A stretch of DNA of 64,000 bases, taken from positions 708,864,501 to 708,928,500 of the forward strand of contig NC_092333.1 in NCBI RefSeq assembly GCF_046630445.1, read 5' to 3'. This DNA comes from Rutidosis leptorrhynchoides (taxonomy: Eukaryota > Streptophyta > Magnoliopsida > Asterales > Asteraceae). The notes below the pieces were generated by a model. The model did not search any database. It had not been told where the DNA came from and saw nothing but the letters and a program-made list of their open reading frames with translations. The translations under genes were made by a program, and so were the position numbers. Below, one piece after another: positions 1 to 11,250 of this stretch; position 1 is the first letter of the stretch, and every line of letters begins with the position of its first letter.

Positions 1-301
1 AAGTTAGTAGTCTTGTTTTTACATATGTAGTTCATTGTTAATATACTTAATGATATGTTTACTTATCACAGTATCATGTTAAATATATATATATATCCAT
101 ATATATGTCATCATATAGTTTTTACAAGTTTTAACGTTCGTGAATCACCGGTCAACTTGGGTGGTCAATTGTCTATATGAAACATATTTCAATTAATCAA
201 GTCTTAACAAGTTTGATTGCTTAACATGTTGGAAACATTTAATCATGTAAATATCAATCTCAATTAATATATATAAACATGGAAAAGTTCGGGTCACTAC
301 A
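1..301 (-). repeat. Element A 3' LTR, partial
   Basis: This stretch repeats 9866-10170 almost exactly. It ends on the plus strand in GGGTCACTACA, i.e. the LTR begins TGTAGTGACCC on the element strand. The remaining roughly 2.95 kb lie left of the window. Confidence 0.92.
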
Positions 302-337
302 GTACCTACCCGTTAAATAAATTTCGTCCCGAAATTT
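302..337 (-). promoter_or_regulatory. Element A polypurine tract with adjoining palindrome
   Basis: On the element strand the purine-rich TTAACGGGTAGGTAC lies directly before the 3' LTR, the expected site for plus-strand DNA priming. Beside it at 319-337 is the perfect inverted repeat AAATTTCG-GGA-CGAAATTT. The same arrangement occurs in B, in both internal regions of C and, imperfectly, in D. Confidence 0.8.
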
Positions 338-3300
338 TAAGCTGTTGAAGGTGTTGACGAATCTTCTGGAAATAGATGCGGGTATTTCTTCTTCATTTGA
401 TCTTCACGCTCTCAGGTGAACTCGGGTCCTCTACGAGCATTCCATCGAACCTTAACAATTGGTATCTTGTTTTGCTTAAGTCTTTTAACCTCACGATCCA
501 TTATTTCGACGGGTTCTTCAATGAATTGAAGTTTTTCGTTGATTTGGATTTCATCTAACGAAATAGTGAGATCTTCTTTAGCAAAACATTTCTTCAAATT
601 CGAGACGTGGAAAGTGTTATGTACAGCTGCGAGTTGTTGAGGTAACTCAAGTCGGTAAGCTACTGGTCCGACACGATCAATAATCTTGAATGGTCCAATA
701 TACCTTGGATTTAATTTCCCTCGTTTACCAAATCGAACAACGCCCTTCCAAGGTGCAACTTTAAGCATGACCATCTCTCCAATTTCAAATTCTATATCTT
801 TTCTTTTAATGTCAGCGTAGCTCTTTTGTCGACTTTGGGCGGTTTTCAACCGTTGTTGAATTTGGATGATCTTCTCGGTAGTTTCTTGTATAATCTCCGG
901 ACCCGTAATTTGTCTATCCCCCACTTCACTCCAACAAATCGGAGACCTGCACTTTCTACCATAAAGTGCTTCAAACGGCGCCATCTCAATGCTTGAATGG
1001 TAGCTGTTGTTGTAGGAAAATTCTGCTAACGGTAGATGTCGATCCCAACTGTTTCCGAAATCAATAACACATGCTCGTAGCATGTCTTCAAGCGTTTGTA
1101 TCGTCCTTTCGCTCTGCCCATCAGTTTGTGGATGATAGGCAGTACTCATGTCTAGACGAGTTCCTAATGCTTGCTGTAATGTCTGCCAGACTCTTGAAAT
1201 AAATCTACCATCCCTATCAGAGATAATAGAGATTGGTATTCCATGTCTGGAGACGACTTCCTTCAAATACAGTCGTGCTAACTTCTCCATCTTGTCTTCT
1301 TCTCTTATTATTAGGAAGTGTGCTGATTTGGTGAGACGATCAACTATTACCCAAATAGTATCAAAACCACTTGCAGTCCTTGGCAATTTAGTGATGAAAT
1401 CCATGGTAATGTTTTCCCATTTCCATTCCGGGATTTCGGGTTGTTGAAGTAGACCTGATGGTTTCTGATGCTCAGCTTTGACCTTAGAACACGTCAAACA
1501 TTCTCCTACGTATTTAGCAACATCGGCTTTCATACCCGGCCACCAAAAATGTTTCTTGAGATCCTTGTACATCTTCCCCGTTCCAGGATGTATTGAGTAT
1601 CTCGTTTTATGAGCTTCTCTAAGTATCATTTCTCTCATATCTCCAAATTTTGGTACCCAAATCCTTTCAGCCCTATACCGGGTTCCGTCTTCCCGAATAT
1701 TAAGATGCTTCTCGGATCCTTTTGGTATTTCATCCTTTAAATTTCCCTCTTTTAAAACTCCTTGTTGCTCCTCCTTTATTTGAGTAGTAAGGTTATTATG
1801 AATCATTATATTCATAGATTTTACTCGAATGGGTTCTCTGTCCTTCCTACTCAAGGCATCGGCTACCACATTTGCCTTCCCCGGGTGGTAACGAATCTCA
1901 AAGTCGTAATCATTCAATAATTCAATCCACCTACGTTGCCTCATATTCAGTTGTTTCTGATTAAATATGTGTTGAAGACTTTTGTGGTCGGTATATATAA
2001 TACTTTTGACCCCATATAAGTAGTGCCTCCAAGTCTTTAATGCAAAAACAACCGCGCCTAATTCCAAATCATGCGTCGTATAATTTTGTTCGTGAATCTT
2101 CAATTGTCTAGACGCATAAGCAATCACCTTCGTTCGTTGCATTAATACACAACCGAGACCTTGCTTTGATGCGTCACAATAAATCACAAAATCATCATTC
2201 CCTTCAGGCAATGACAATATAGGTGCCGTAGTTAGCTTTTTCTTCAATAACTGAAACGCTTTCTCTTGTTCATCATTCCATTCAAATTTCTTCCCTTTAT
2301 GCGTTAATGCAGTCAAGGGTTTTGCTATTCTGGAAAAGTCTTGGATGAACCTTCTGTAGTAACCAGCTAGTCCTAAAAACTGGCGTATGTGTTTCGGAGT
2401 TTTCGGGGTTTCCCACTTTTCAACAGTTTCTATCTTTGCCGGATCCACCTTAATACCTTCTTTGTTCACTATGTGACCGAGGAATTGAACTTCTTCCAAC
2501 CAAAATGCACACTTTGAAAACTTAGCGTACAATTCTTCCTTCCTCAATACTTCTAACACCTTTCTCAAATGTTCACCATGTTCTTGGTCATTCTTTGAGT
2601 AAATAAGTATGTCATCAATGAAAACAATGACAAACTTGTCAAGGTATGGTCCACACACTCGGTTCATAAGGTCCATGAACACAGCTGGTGCATTAGTTAA
2701 ACCAAACGGCATGACCATAAACTCGTAATGACCGTAACGTGTTCTAAAAGCAGTCTTTGGAATATCATCTTCTTTCACCCGCATTTGATGATACCCGGAA
2801 CGTAAGTCAATCTTTGAATAAACAGACGAGCCTTGTAGTTGATCAAATAAGTCTTCGATTCTCGGTAGTGGGTAGCGGTTCTTGATGGTAAGTTTGTTCA
2901 ACTCTCGGTAGTCGATACACAACCTGAATGTACCATCTTTCTTCTTGACAAACAAAACAGGAGCTCCCCACGGTGATGTGCTTGGTCGAATGAAACCACG
3001 CTCTAAAAGTTCTTGTAATTGGCTTTGCAGTTCTTTCATCTCGCTGGGTGCGAATCTGTAAGGAGCACGAGATATTGGTGCAGCTCCTGGTACAAGATCT
3101 ATTTGAAATTCAACGGATCGATGTGGGGGTAATCCCGGTAATTCTTTCGGAAATACATCGGGAAATTCTTTTGCGACGGGAACATCATTGATGCTCTTTT
3201 CTTCAGTTTGTACTTTCTCGACGTGTGCTAGAACAGCATAGCAACCTTTTCTTATTAATTTTTGTGCCTTCAAATTACTAATAAGATGTAGCTTCGTGTT

Positions 3301-3739
3301 GCCCTTTTCTCCGTACACCATTAAGGGTTTTCCTTTTTCTCGTATAATGCGAATTGCATTTTTGTAACAAACGATCTCTGATTTCACTTCTTTCAACCAG
3401 TCCATACCGATTATCACATCAAAACTCCCTAACTCTACTGGTATCAAATCAATCTTAAATGTTTCGCTAACCAGTTTAATTTCTCGATTCCGACATATAT
3501 TATCTGCTGAAATTAATTTACCATTTCCTAATTCGAGTAAAAATTTACTATCCAAAGGCGTCAATGGACAACTTAATTTAGCACAAAAATCTCTACTCAT
3601 ATAGCTTCTATCCGCACCCGAATCAAATAAAACGTAAGCAGATTTATTGTCAATAAGAAACGTACCCGTAACAAGCTCCGGGTCTTCTTGTGCCTCTGCC
3701 GCATTAATATTGAAAATCTTCCGCGGCCTTGTCCATTCG
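337..3739 (-). CDS. Element A pol region (protease, reverse transcriptase, RNase H, integrase, chromodomain-like tail)
   Basis: Retroelement polyprotein that processes itself, copies RNA into DNA and inserts the copy. In order, the protease has the DSGAD motif, the reverse transcriptase has [12 protein letters not shown] and the catalytic FIDDILIYS, RNase H has YTDHKSLQH, integrase has the zinc-binding H/C cluster ending [11 protein letters not shown] and the core motif [15 protein letters not shown]. The tail reads [12 protein letters not shown]...[12 protein letters not shown], the chromodomain-like end of Tekay chromoviruses. It lies directly downstream of gag on the element strand. Largely open and close in sequence to the pol regions of B and, more distantly, D. 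It is a retroelement relic with few breaks. Confidence 0.9.
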
Positions 3740-4907
3740 TGTTCTCCTGGTTCGGGCAATTTCTAATAATGTGGCCCGGTTTTCCACATTTATAACAAAC
3801 TACATTGGCATAACTTGCTCCGACACTACTTGCTCCGCCATTACTCGTTCCGACACCATTTGTTCCTTTCGTTCTATTAACCCATGGTCCGTAGACCTCA
3901 CACTTCGCCGCACTATGACCATTTCTTTTACACTTGCTGCAAAATTTGGTGCAGAACCCCGAGTGATACTTTTCACACCTTTGGCATAGCTGCTTCTGAT
4001 TGTTGTTGTTGTTGCGGTTATTATTGTTATTGGGATGATTGTTGTAGTTGCTGTTGTTGTTGTTGTTGTTGTTGGGCCGTTTGTTGTAGTTGCGATTGAT
4101 GTTGCGATTATTGGGATAATTGTTGCGATTATTATTGTAATTGCTGTTGTTGTTGTATTGGTGATTCTTATCACCGTTTTCCTCCCACTTTCTTTTGACT
4201 TGCTTCACATTGGCCTCTTCAGCAGTCTGTTCTTTAATCCTTTCTTCAATCTGGTTCACTAGTTTGTGAGCCATTCTACATGCCTGTTGTATGGAGGCGG
4301 GCTCGTGTGAACTTATATCTTCTTGGATTCTTTCCGGTAATCCTTTCACAAACGCGTCGATCTTCTCTTCCTCATCTTCGAATGCACCCGGACACAATAG
4401 GCACAATTCTGTGAATCGTCTTTCGTATGTGGTAATATCAAATCCTTGGGTTCGTAACCCTCTAAGTTCTGTCTTGAGCTTATTGACCTCGGTTCTGGGA
4501 CGGTACTTCTTGTTCATCAAGTGCTTGAATGCTGACCATGGTAGTGCGTACGCATCGTCTTGTCCCACTTGCTCTAGATAGGTATTCCACCATGTTAACG
4601 CAGAACCTGTGAAGGTATGCGTAGCGTACTTCAATTTGTCCTCTTCAGTACACTTACTTATGGCAAACACCGATTCGACCTTCTCGGTCCACCGTTTCAA
4701 TCCGATCGGTCCTTCGGTTCCATCAAATTCCAAAGGTTTGCAGGCAGTGAATTCTTTGTAGGTGCATCCTACACGATTTCCTGTACTGCTAGATCCAAGG
4801 TTATTGTTGGTATGTAGCACAGCCTGTACAGCGGCTATGTTTGAAGCTAGAAAAGTACGGAATTCCTCTTCATTCATATTCACGGTGTGTCGAGTAGTCG
4901 GTGCCAT
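3740..4907 (-). CDS. Element A gag region
   Basis: Structural protein that packages element RNA into virus-like particles. The chosen start reads [17 protein letters not shown] retrotransposon gag domain follows ([15 protein letters not shown]..., then [11 protein letters not shown]), next an asparagine-rich linker encoded by a long run of AAC/AAT triplets (about 3990-4160), then two zinc knuckles of which the second, [14 protein letters not shown], is a classic CCHC. Gag runs straight into the protease on the element strand, as in families with one gag-pol reading unit. The triplet-repeat linker also creates several open frames on both strands that I do not regard as genes. Confidence 0.85.
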
Positions 4908-5039
4908 TTCCTTCAAAATAGTCAAATGGAACAAGTTAATTATACAGAATATTAAGAGTAGTTAATAGTATTTCGTAGCATAATATGAACTTATTTATAA
5001 AAGCTTTTTCTTCATATTAGCGTTTTATAAGTTTAAATT

Positions 5040-5060
5040 CGGGTAGTACCTACCCGTTAA
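5040..5060 (-). promoter_or_regulatory. Second polypurine-tract-like site inside element A
   Basis: The plus-strand sequence here, GTACCTACCCGTTAA, is identical to the start of the polypurine tract at 302-316. It lies between the F-box frame and gag, far from the LTR. It also forms the inverted repeat CGGGTAG-TAC-CTACCCG. It could act as an internal priming site or mark the edge of an acquired segment; neither is shown. Confidence 0.45.
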
Positions 5061-5248
5061 GTTCATACTTAGTAGCTAATATACAATTCAACTACTACAA
5101 TTCTATATGAAAAACTGATTATAATAATATTTCGCATTCAAACTTTTACACAATATTTTACAAACTTACAATACCGCTTATTTTACATATAGCATGAAAT
5201 ATAGCACACAATAAATTTGATACAAGATGGTTGTGAAGATAATTCTAG

Positions 5249-5932
5249 CTAGTACACAAGTCGTTCAGCAAAGGCAATAAAGACACGTAATTCATACGTC
5301 CAGAAATAAGTCATGCATTCTGGTTTTACTAGGATTACTTCCCATCCTTGGTCTTGTGGAACATAACTGTTATGGCTGTTGATAAGACAGCGTGTTGTAA
5401 CGTCGTCAAAGGGACGAGGGTTACGTAATGTCCAACAGTCCCGTAACAATCTAAAAACCTCATTTCTTACCCCAATTACCGACTCCGTCACTTGTGGTAA
5501 CGTTTTGTTTAATAGTTGTAGTCCAATGTTCTTGTTCTCACTTTGGTGAGAAGCGAACATTACTAATCCGTAAGCATAACATGCTTCTTTATGTTGCATG
5601 TTAGCCGCTTTTTCTAAATCACGAAGTCCAATATTCGGATATATTGAGTCAAAATAATTTCTTAACCCATTGCGTAAAATAGCATTTGGGTTCCCCGCAA
5701 TATATGCGTCAAAGTAAACACATCGTAACTTATGGATTTCCCAATGTGATATCCCCCATCTTTCGAACGAAATCCTTTTATAAACCAAGGCATTCTTGGA
5801 ACGTTCTTCGAATGTCTTACAAACTGATCTCGCCTTAAATAGTTGTGCCGAAGAATTCTGACCGACTCTAGACAAGATTTCATCAATCATGTCTCCGGGT
5901 AGGTCTCTTAAAATATTGGGTTGTCTATCCAT
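5249..5932 (-). CDS. F-box protein carried in the 5' leader of element A (At1g67623/At2g35280-like)
   Basis: An uninterrupted frame of 227 codons. Residues about 5-55 match the F-box, the SKP1-binding part of SCF ubiquitin ligases: LRDLPGDMIDEILSRV then ARSVCKTFEERSKN. Residues about 75-135 (GNPNAILRNGLRNYF, later AANMQHKEACYAYGLVMF) have the Sel1-like helix-pair pattern that follows the F-box in the plant At1g67623/At2g35280 group, from memory of that family. The C-terminal third is less recognisable. It is on the element strand between primer binding site and gag, inside a young retrotransposon, so it is probably a host gene taken up by the element. An accidental remnant of a host locus is unlikely because both LTRs bracket it. 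Whether it is expressed or binds SKP1 is unknown. It shares no visible similarity with gag or pol. Confidence 0.75.
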   Translation of the reverse strand: MDRQPNILRDLPGDMIDEILSRVGQNSSAQLFKARSVCKTFEERSKNALVYKRISFERWGISHWEIHKLRCVYFDAYIAGNPNAILRNGLRNYFDSIYPNIGLRDLEKAANMQHKEACYAYGLVMFASHQSENKNIGLQLLNKTLPQVTESVIGVRNEVFRLLRDCWTLRNPRPFDDVTTRCLINSHNSYVPQDQGWEVILVKPECMTYFWTYELRVFIAFAERLVY

Positions 5933-6073
5933 TTTGTGTTTTTATACTGTAAAATAGACAAGAGTTAGATTCATAAAAAAAAATAATACTTATTAATACA
6001 AGCAATTTTTACATATATCATAAAGCATAAGCACACTATATTACATATATTACATCACACGAATACAGCTATC

Positions 6074-6706
6074 TTATTCCGACTCGCTTGTTTCTTCTTC
6101 TTCGGTTTTGGTTCGTTTTGCCAAGTTTCTAGGGATATATAATGTTCCCCTAATACGAGCCGTCGTTATCCACATTGGTTTAGAAAAACCTGGTGGTTTA
6201 GAGGTTCCCGGGTCATTGTTACAACTTAAGGACTTCGGGGGTTGACGATACATATAAAGTTCATCGGGGTTGGAATTAGATTTCTCTATTTTTATGCCCT
6301 TTCCCTTATTATTTTCTTTTGCCTTTTTAAATTCAGTTGGGGTAATTTCTATAACATCATCGGAATTCTCGTCGGAATTCGATTCATCGGAGAATTGGTA
6401 ATCCTCCCAATATTTTGCTTCCTTGGCGGAAACACCATTGACCATAATTAACCTTGGTCGGTTGGTTGAGGATTTTCTTTTACTTAACTGTTTTATTATT
6501 TCCCCCACCGGTTCTATTTCTTCATCCGGTTCCGATTCTTCTTCCGGTTCCGATTCTTCTTCCGGTTCCGATTCTTCTTCCGGTTCTGACGCTTCTTTCG
6601 GTTCCTCTTCGGGAACTTGTGAATCAGTCCACGAATCATTCCAATTTACATTTGACTCTTCATTATTATTAGGTGAGTCAATGAGACTTGTTCTAGAGGT
6701 AGACAT
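6074..6706 (-). CDS. Acidic reading frame of unknown function in the 5' leader of element A
   Basis: An uninterrupted frame of 210 codons starting MSTSRTSLIDSP. Residues about 33-66 are a tandem hexapeptide repeat of the form EPEEES. A more varied central part (KEAKYWEDYQFSDE) and further acidic runs follow, then a basic C-terminal part (RGTLYIPRNLAKRTK). I do not recognise a named domain. It is the first frame after the primer binding site, just upstream of the F-box frame. Element D has an acidic pre-gag frame in the same position, and C has a related-position frame, so leader frames seem a habit of these families. No signal peptide or membrane segment is visible. Confidence 0.6.
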   Translation of the reverse strand: MSTSRTSLIDSPNNNEESNVNWNDSWTDSQVPEEEPKEASEPEEESEPEEESEPEEESEPDEEIEPVGEIIKQLSKRKSSTNRPRLIMVNGVSAKEAKYWEDYQFSDESNSDENSDDVIEITPTEFKKAKENNKGKGIKIEKSNSNPDELYMYRQPPKSLSCNNDPGTSKPPGFSKPMWITTARIRGTLYIPRNLAKRTKTEEEETSESE

Positions 6707-6901
6707 CTATCACATAATATCAAACGCGTTAAGAGATTAATATATCACATAATATTCACGTGTTAAAAATATATAGTTTCCAACAAAATTTGTTAAGCAA
6801 TCATTTTTCAAGTAAACACGATCGAAGTCCAGACTCACTAATGCATCCTAACAAACTCGATAAGACACACTAATGCAAAATTCTGGTTCTCTAAGACCAA
6901 C

Positions 6902-6915
6902 GCTCGGATACCAAC
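6902..6915 (-). other. Element A primer binding site (initiator tRNA-Met type)
   Basis: The element strand reads GTTGGTATCCGAGC, one base from the usual TTGGTATCAGAGC complementary to plant initiator tRNA-Met. It directly follows the LTR end (CA at 6917-6916). Confidence 0.8.
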
Positions 6916-9900
6916 TGAAATGTCCCGTTCTTATTGATTAAAAACGTTCCATATTAATTGATTTCGTTGCGAGGTTTTGACCTCTATATGAGACGTTTTT
7001 CAAAGACTGCATTCATTTTAAAACAAACCATAACCTTTATTTCATCAATAAAGGTTTAAAAAGCTTTACGTAGATTATCAAATAATGATAATCTAAAATA
7101 TCCTGTTTACACACGACCATTACATAATGGTTTACAATACAAATATGTTACAACAAAATAAGTTTCTTGAATGCAGTTTTTACACAATATCATACAAGCA
7201 TGGACTCCAAATCTCGTCCTTATTTAAGTATGCGACAGCGGAAGCTCTTAATAATCACCTGAGAATAAACATGCTTAAAACGTCAACAAAAATGTTGGTG
7301 AGTTATAGGTTTAACCTATATATATCAAATCATAATAATAGACCACAAGATTTCATATTTCAATACACATCCCATACATAGAGATAAAAGTCATTCATAT
7401 GGTGAACACCTGGTAACCGACATTAACAAGATGCATATATAAGAATATCCCCATCATTCCGGGACACCCTTCGGATATGATATAAATTTCGAAGTACTAA
7501 AGCATCCGGTACTTTGGATGGGGTTTGTTAGGCCCAATAGATCTATATTTAGGATTCGCGTCAATTAGGGTGTCTGTTCCCTAATTCTTAGATTACCAGA
7601 CTTAATAAAAAGGGGCATATTCGATTTCGATAATTCAATCATAGAATGTAGTTTCACGTACTTGTGTCTATTTTGTAAATCATTTATAAAACCTGCATGT
7701 ATTCTCATCTCAAAAATATTAGATTTTAAAAGTGGGACTATAACTCACTTTCACAGATTTTTACTTCGTCGGGAAGTAAGACTTGGCCACTGGTTGATTC
7801 ACGAACCTATAACAATATATCCATATATATTAAAGTATGTTCAAAATATATTTACAACACTTTTAATATATTTTGATGTTTTAAGTTTATTAAGTCAGCT
7901 GTCCTCGTTAGTAACCTACAACTAGTTGTCCACAGTTAGATGTACAGAAATAAATCGATAAATATTATCTTGAATCAATCCACGACCCAGTGTATACGTA
8001 TCTCAGTATTGATCACAACTCAAACTATATATATTTTGGAATCAACCTCAACCCTGTATAGCTAACTCCAACATTCACATATAGAGTGTCTATGGTTGTT
8101 CCGAAATATATATAGATGTGTCGACATGATAGGTCGAAACATTGTATACGTGTCTATGGTATCTCAAGATTACATAATATACAATACAAGTTGATTAAGT
8201 TATGGTTAGAATAGATTTGTTACCAATTTTCACGTAGCTAAAATGAGAAAATTATCCAATCTTGTTTTACCCATAACTTCTTCATTTTAAATCCGTTTTG
8301 AGTGAATCAAATTGCTATGGTTTCATATTGAACTCTATTTTATGAATCTAAACAGAAAAAGTATAGGTTTATAGTCAGAAAAATAAGTTACAAGTCGTTT
8401 TTGTAAAGGTAGTCATTTCAGTCGAAAGAACGACGTCTAGATGACCATTTTAGAAAACATACTTCCACTTTGAGTTTAACCATAATTTTTGGATATAGTT
8501 TCATGTTCATAATAAAAATCATTTTCTCAGAATAACAACTTTTAAATCAAAGTTTATCATAGTTTTTAATTAACTAACCCAAAACAGCCCGCGGTGTTAC
8601 TACGACGGCGTAAATCCGGTTTTACGGTGTTTTTCGTGTCTCCAGGTTTTAAATCATTAAGTTAGCATATCATATAGATATAGAATATGTGTTTAGTTGA
8701 TTTTAAAAGTCAAGTTAGAAGGATTAACTTTTGTTTGCGAACAAGTTTAGAATTAACTAAACTATGTTCTAGTGATTACAAGTTTAAACCTTCGAATAAG
8801 ATAGCTTTATATGTATGAATTGAATGATGTTATGAACATCATTACTACCTTAAGTTCCTTGGATAAACCTACTGGAAAAGTGAAAAATGGATCTAGCTTA
8901 AACGGATCCTTGGATGGCTCGAAGTTCTTGAAGCAGAATCATGACACGAAAACAAGTTCAAGTAAGATCATCACTTGAAATAAGATTGTTATAGTTATAG
9001 AAATTGAACTAAAGTTTGAATATGATTATTACCTTGTATTAGAATGATAACCTACTGTAAGAAACAAAGATTTCTTGAGGTTGGATGATCACCTTACAAG
9101 ATTGGAAGTGAGCTAGCAAACTTGAAAGTATTCTTGATTTTATGTAACTAGAACTTGTAGAATATATGAAGAACACTTAGAACTTGAAGATAGAACTTGA
9201 GAGAGATCAATTAGATGAAGAAAATTGAAGAATGAAAGTGTTTTTAGGTGTTTTTGGTCGTTGGTGTATGGATTAGATATAAAGGATATGTAATTTTGTT
9301 TTCATGTAAATAAGTCATGAATGATTACTCATATTTTTGTAATTTTATGAGATATTTCATGCTAGTTGCCAAATGATGGTTCCCACATGTGTTAGGTGAC
9401 TCACATGGGCTGCTAAGAGCTGATCATTGGAGTGTACATACCAATAGTACATACATCTAAAAGATGTGTATTGTACGAGTACGAATACGGGTGCATACGA
9501 GTAGAATTGTTGATGAAACTGAACGAGGATGTAATTGTAAGCATTTTTGTTAAGTAGAAGTATTTTGATAAGTGTATTGAAGTCTTTCAAAAGTGTATAA
9601 ATACATATTAAAACACTACATGTATATACATTTTAACTTAGTCGTTAAGTCATCGTTAGTCGTTACATGTAAGTGTTGTTTTGAAACCTTTAGGTTAACG
9701 ATCTTGTTAAATGTTGTTAACCCAATGTTTATAATATCAAATGAGATTTTAAATTATTATATTATCATGATATTATCATGTATGAATATCTCTTAATATG
9801 ATATATATCCATTAAATGTCTTTACAACGATAATCGTTACATATATGTCTCGTTTAAAAATCATTAAGTTAGTAGTTTTGTTTTTACATATGTAGTTCAT

Positions 9901-10170
9901 TGTTAATATACTTAATGATATGTTTACTTATCATAGTATCATGTTAAATATATATATATATATATCCATATATATGTCATCATATAGTTTTTACAAGTTT
10001 TAACGTTCGTGAATCACCGGTCAACTTGGGTGGTCAATTGTCTATATGAAACATATTTCAATTAATCAAGTCTTAACAAGTTTGATTGCTTAACATGTTG
10101 GAAACATTTAATCATGTAAATATCAATCTCATTTAATATATATAAACATGGAAAAGTTCGGGTCACTACA
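6916..10170 (-). repeat. Element A 5' LTR, 3,255 bp
   Basis: Bounded by TG and CA on the element strand. It starts TGTAGTGACCCGAAC at 10170 and ends GGGACATTTCA at 6916, next to the primer binding site. The short open frames inside it are AT-rich chance frames with no recognisable protein. Confidence 0.88.
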
Positions 10171-11250
10171 GGATGCTCCTACAAAGAATTCACTGCCTGC
10201 AAACCTTTGGAATTTGATGGAACCAAAAGGACCAATTAGATTGAAACGGTGGACCGAGAAAGTCGAATCGGTGTTTGCCATAAGTAAGTGAACTGAAGAG
10301 GACAAAGTTAAGTACGCTACGCATACCTTCACAGGTACTGCGTTAACATGGTGGAACACCTATCTTGAACAGGTAGGATAAAATGCTGCTTACGCACTAC
10401 CATGGTCGGCATTCAAGAAATTGATGAACGAGCAGTACCGTCCTAAAAACAAAGTCAATAAACTCAAGGCAGAACTTGGAGAATTACGAACACAAGGGTT
10501 CGACGGTACCACATATGAACGACAATTCACAGAGTTGTGCCTATTGTGTCCGGGAGCATTCGAAGATGAAGAAGAAAAGATCGACGCATTTGTAAAAGGG
10601 TTACCAGTAAGGATTCAGGAATATGTGAGTTCACACGAGCCCGCTTCTATACAGAAGGCAAGTCGAATGGCTCATAAACTCATAAATCAGATTGAGGGAA
10701 GAATTAAAGAGCAGGCGGCCGAAGAAGCCAACACGAAACAACTCAAGAGGAAGTGGGAGGAAAACAGTGACAAGAGTCACCAGTACAACAACAACAACAA
10801 TTACAACCACAATTGCAACAACTATCCCAACAACTGCAACAACAATCGCAACAATAACCGCAATCCTAACAATAACTACAACAAACATCCCAACAACAAC
10901 AACAACAACTACAAAAACTGTTTCAACAACAATAACAATCCCAACAACAACCTCAATAACAACAACGGCAACAAAAACCAAAAACAGCCATGTCATAGGT
11001 GTGAAGAAAATCATCAGGGGATTTGCACGACATTTTGAAACAGGTGTAAAAGAAATGGTCATAGCGCGACAAAGTGTGAGGTCTATGGAATAAAGTTTAA
11101 CAGAACTAAAGGAACAAATAATGTCAGAACAAGTAATGCCGAAACAAATAGTGTCGGAGCAAGTAATACCAACGCTGTTTGTTATAAATGTGGAAAATCG
11201 GGCCACATTATTAGAAATTGCCCGAATCAGGGGAATACAAATGGGCAGGA
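10171..11250 (+). CDS. Element B gag region, relic
   Basis: Matches A gag from the segment [17 protein letters not shown] onward, including the asparagine-rich triplet-repeat linker (about 10780-10980) and the zinc-knuckle region. Retroelement relic with several breaks. Confidence 0.85.

Larger units (their letters stand above)
1..10170 (-). mobile_element. Element A: Ty3/gypsy LTR retrotransposon, Tekay-type chromovirus, nearly whole, 3' LTR cut by window edge
   Basis: Read on the minus strand the order is 5' LTR, primer binding site, acidic reading frame, F-box reading frame, gag, pol, polypurine tract, 3' LTR. Pol order is protease, reverse transcriptase, RNase H, integrase, chromodomain-like tail, which is the Ty3/gypsy order and fits the Tekay clade. 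It looks nearly whole, with about two breaks. The visible 301 bp of the 3' LTR differ from the 5' LTR by about three substitutions and an AT-repeat length change, near 1 percent, so the insertion is young (probably under a million years at usual plant rates). Its right end lies directly against gag sequence of element B, so A inserted into B. The left flank is outside the window, so the target duplication (expected to repeat GGATG at 10171-10175) cannot be confirmed. Confidence 0.9.

Noticed and set aside
3800-4262. Several open frames on both strands around 3.8-4.3 kb and 10.6-11.2 kb
   Set aside because: They are shadows of the triplet-repeat (AAC/AAT) linker of gag in A and B; repeats of three bases stay open in many frames.
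6423-6740. A Ser/Gly-rich frame on the plus strand opposite the acidic leader frame of A
   Set aside because: Mirror of the EPEEES-coding repeat; no independent evidence.
7127-7925. Open frames of 84 and 87 codons within the 5' LTR of A
   Set aside because: AT-rich chance frames inside an LTR, without recognisable protein or codon pattern.
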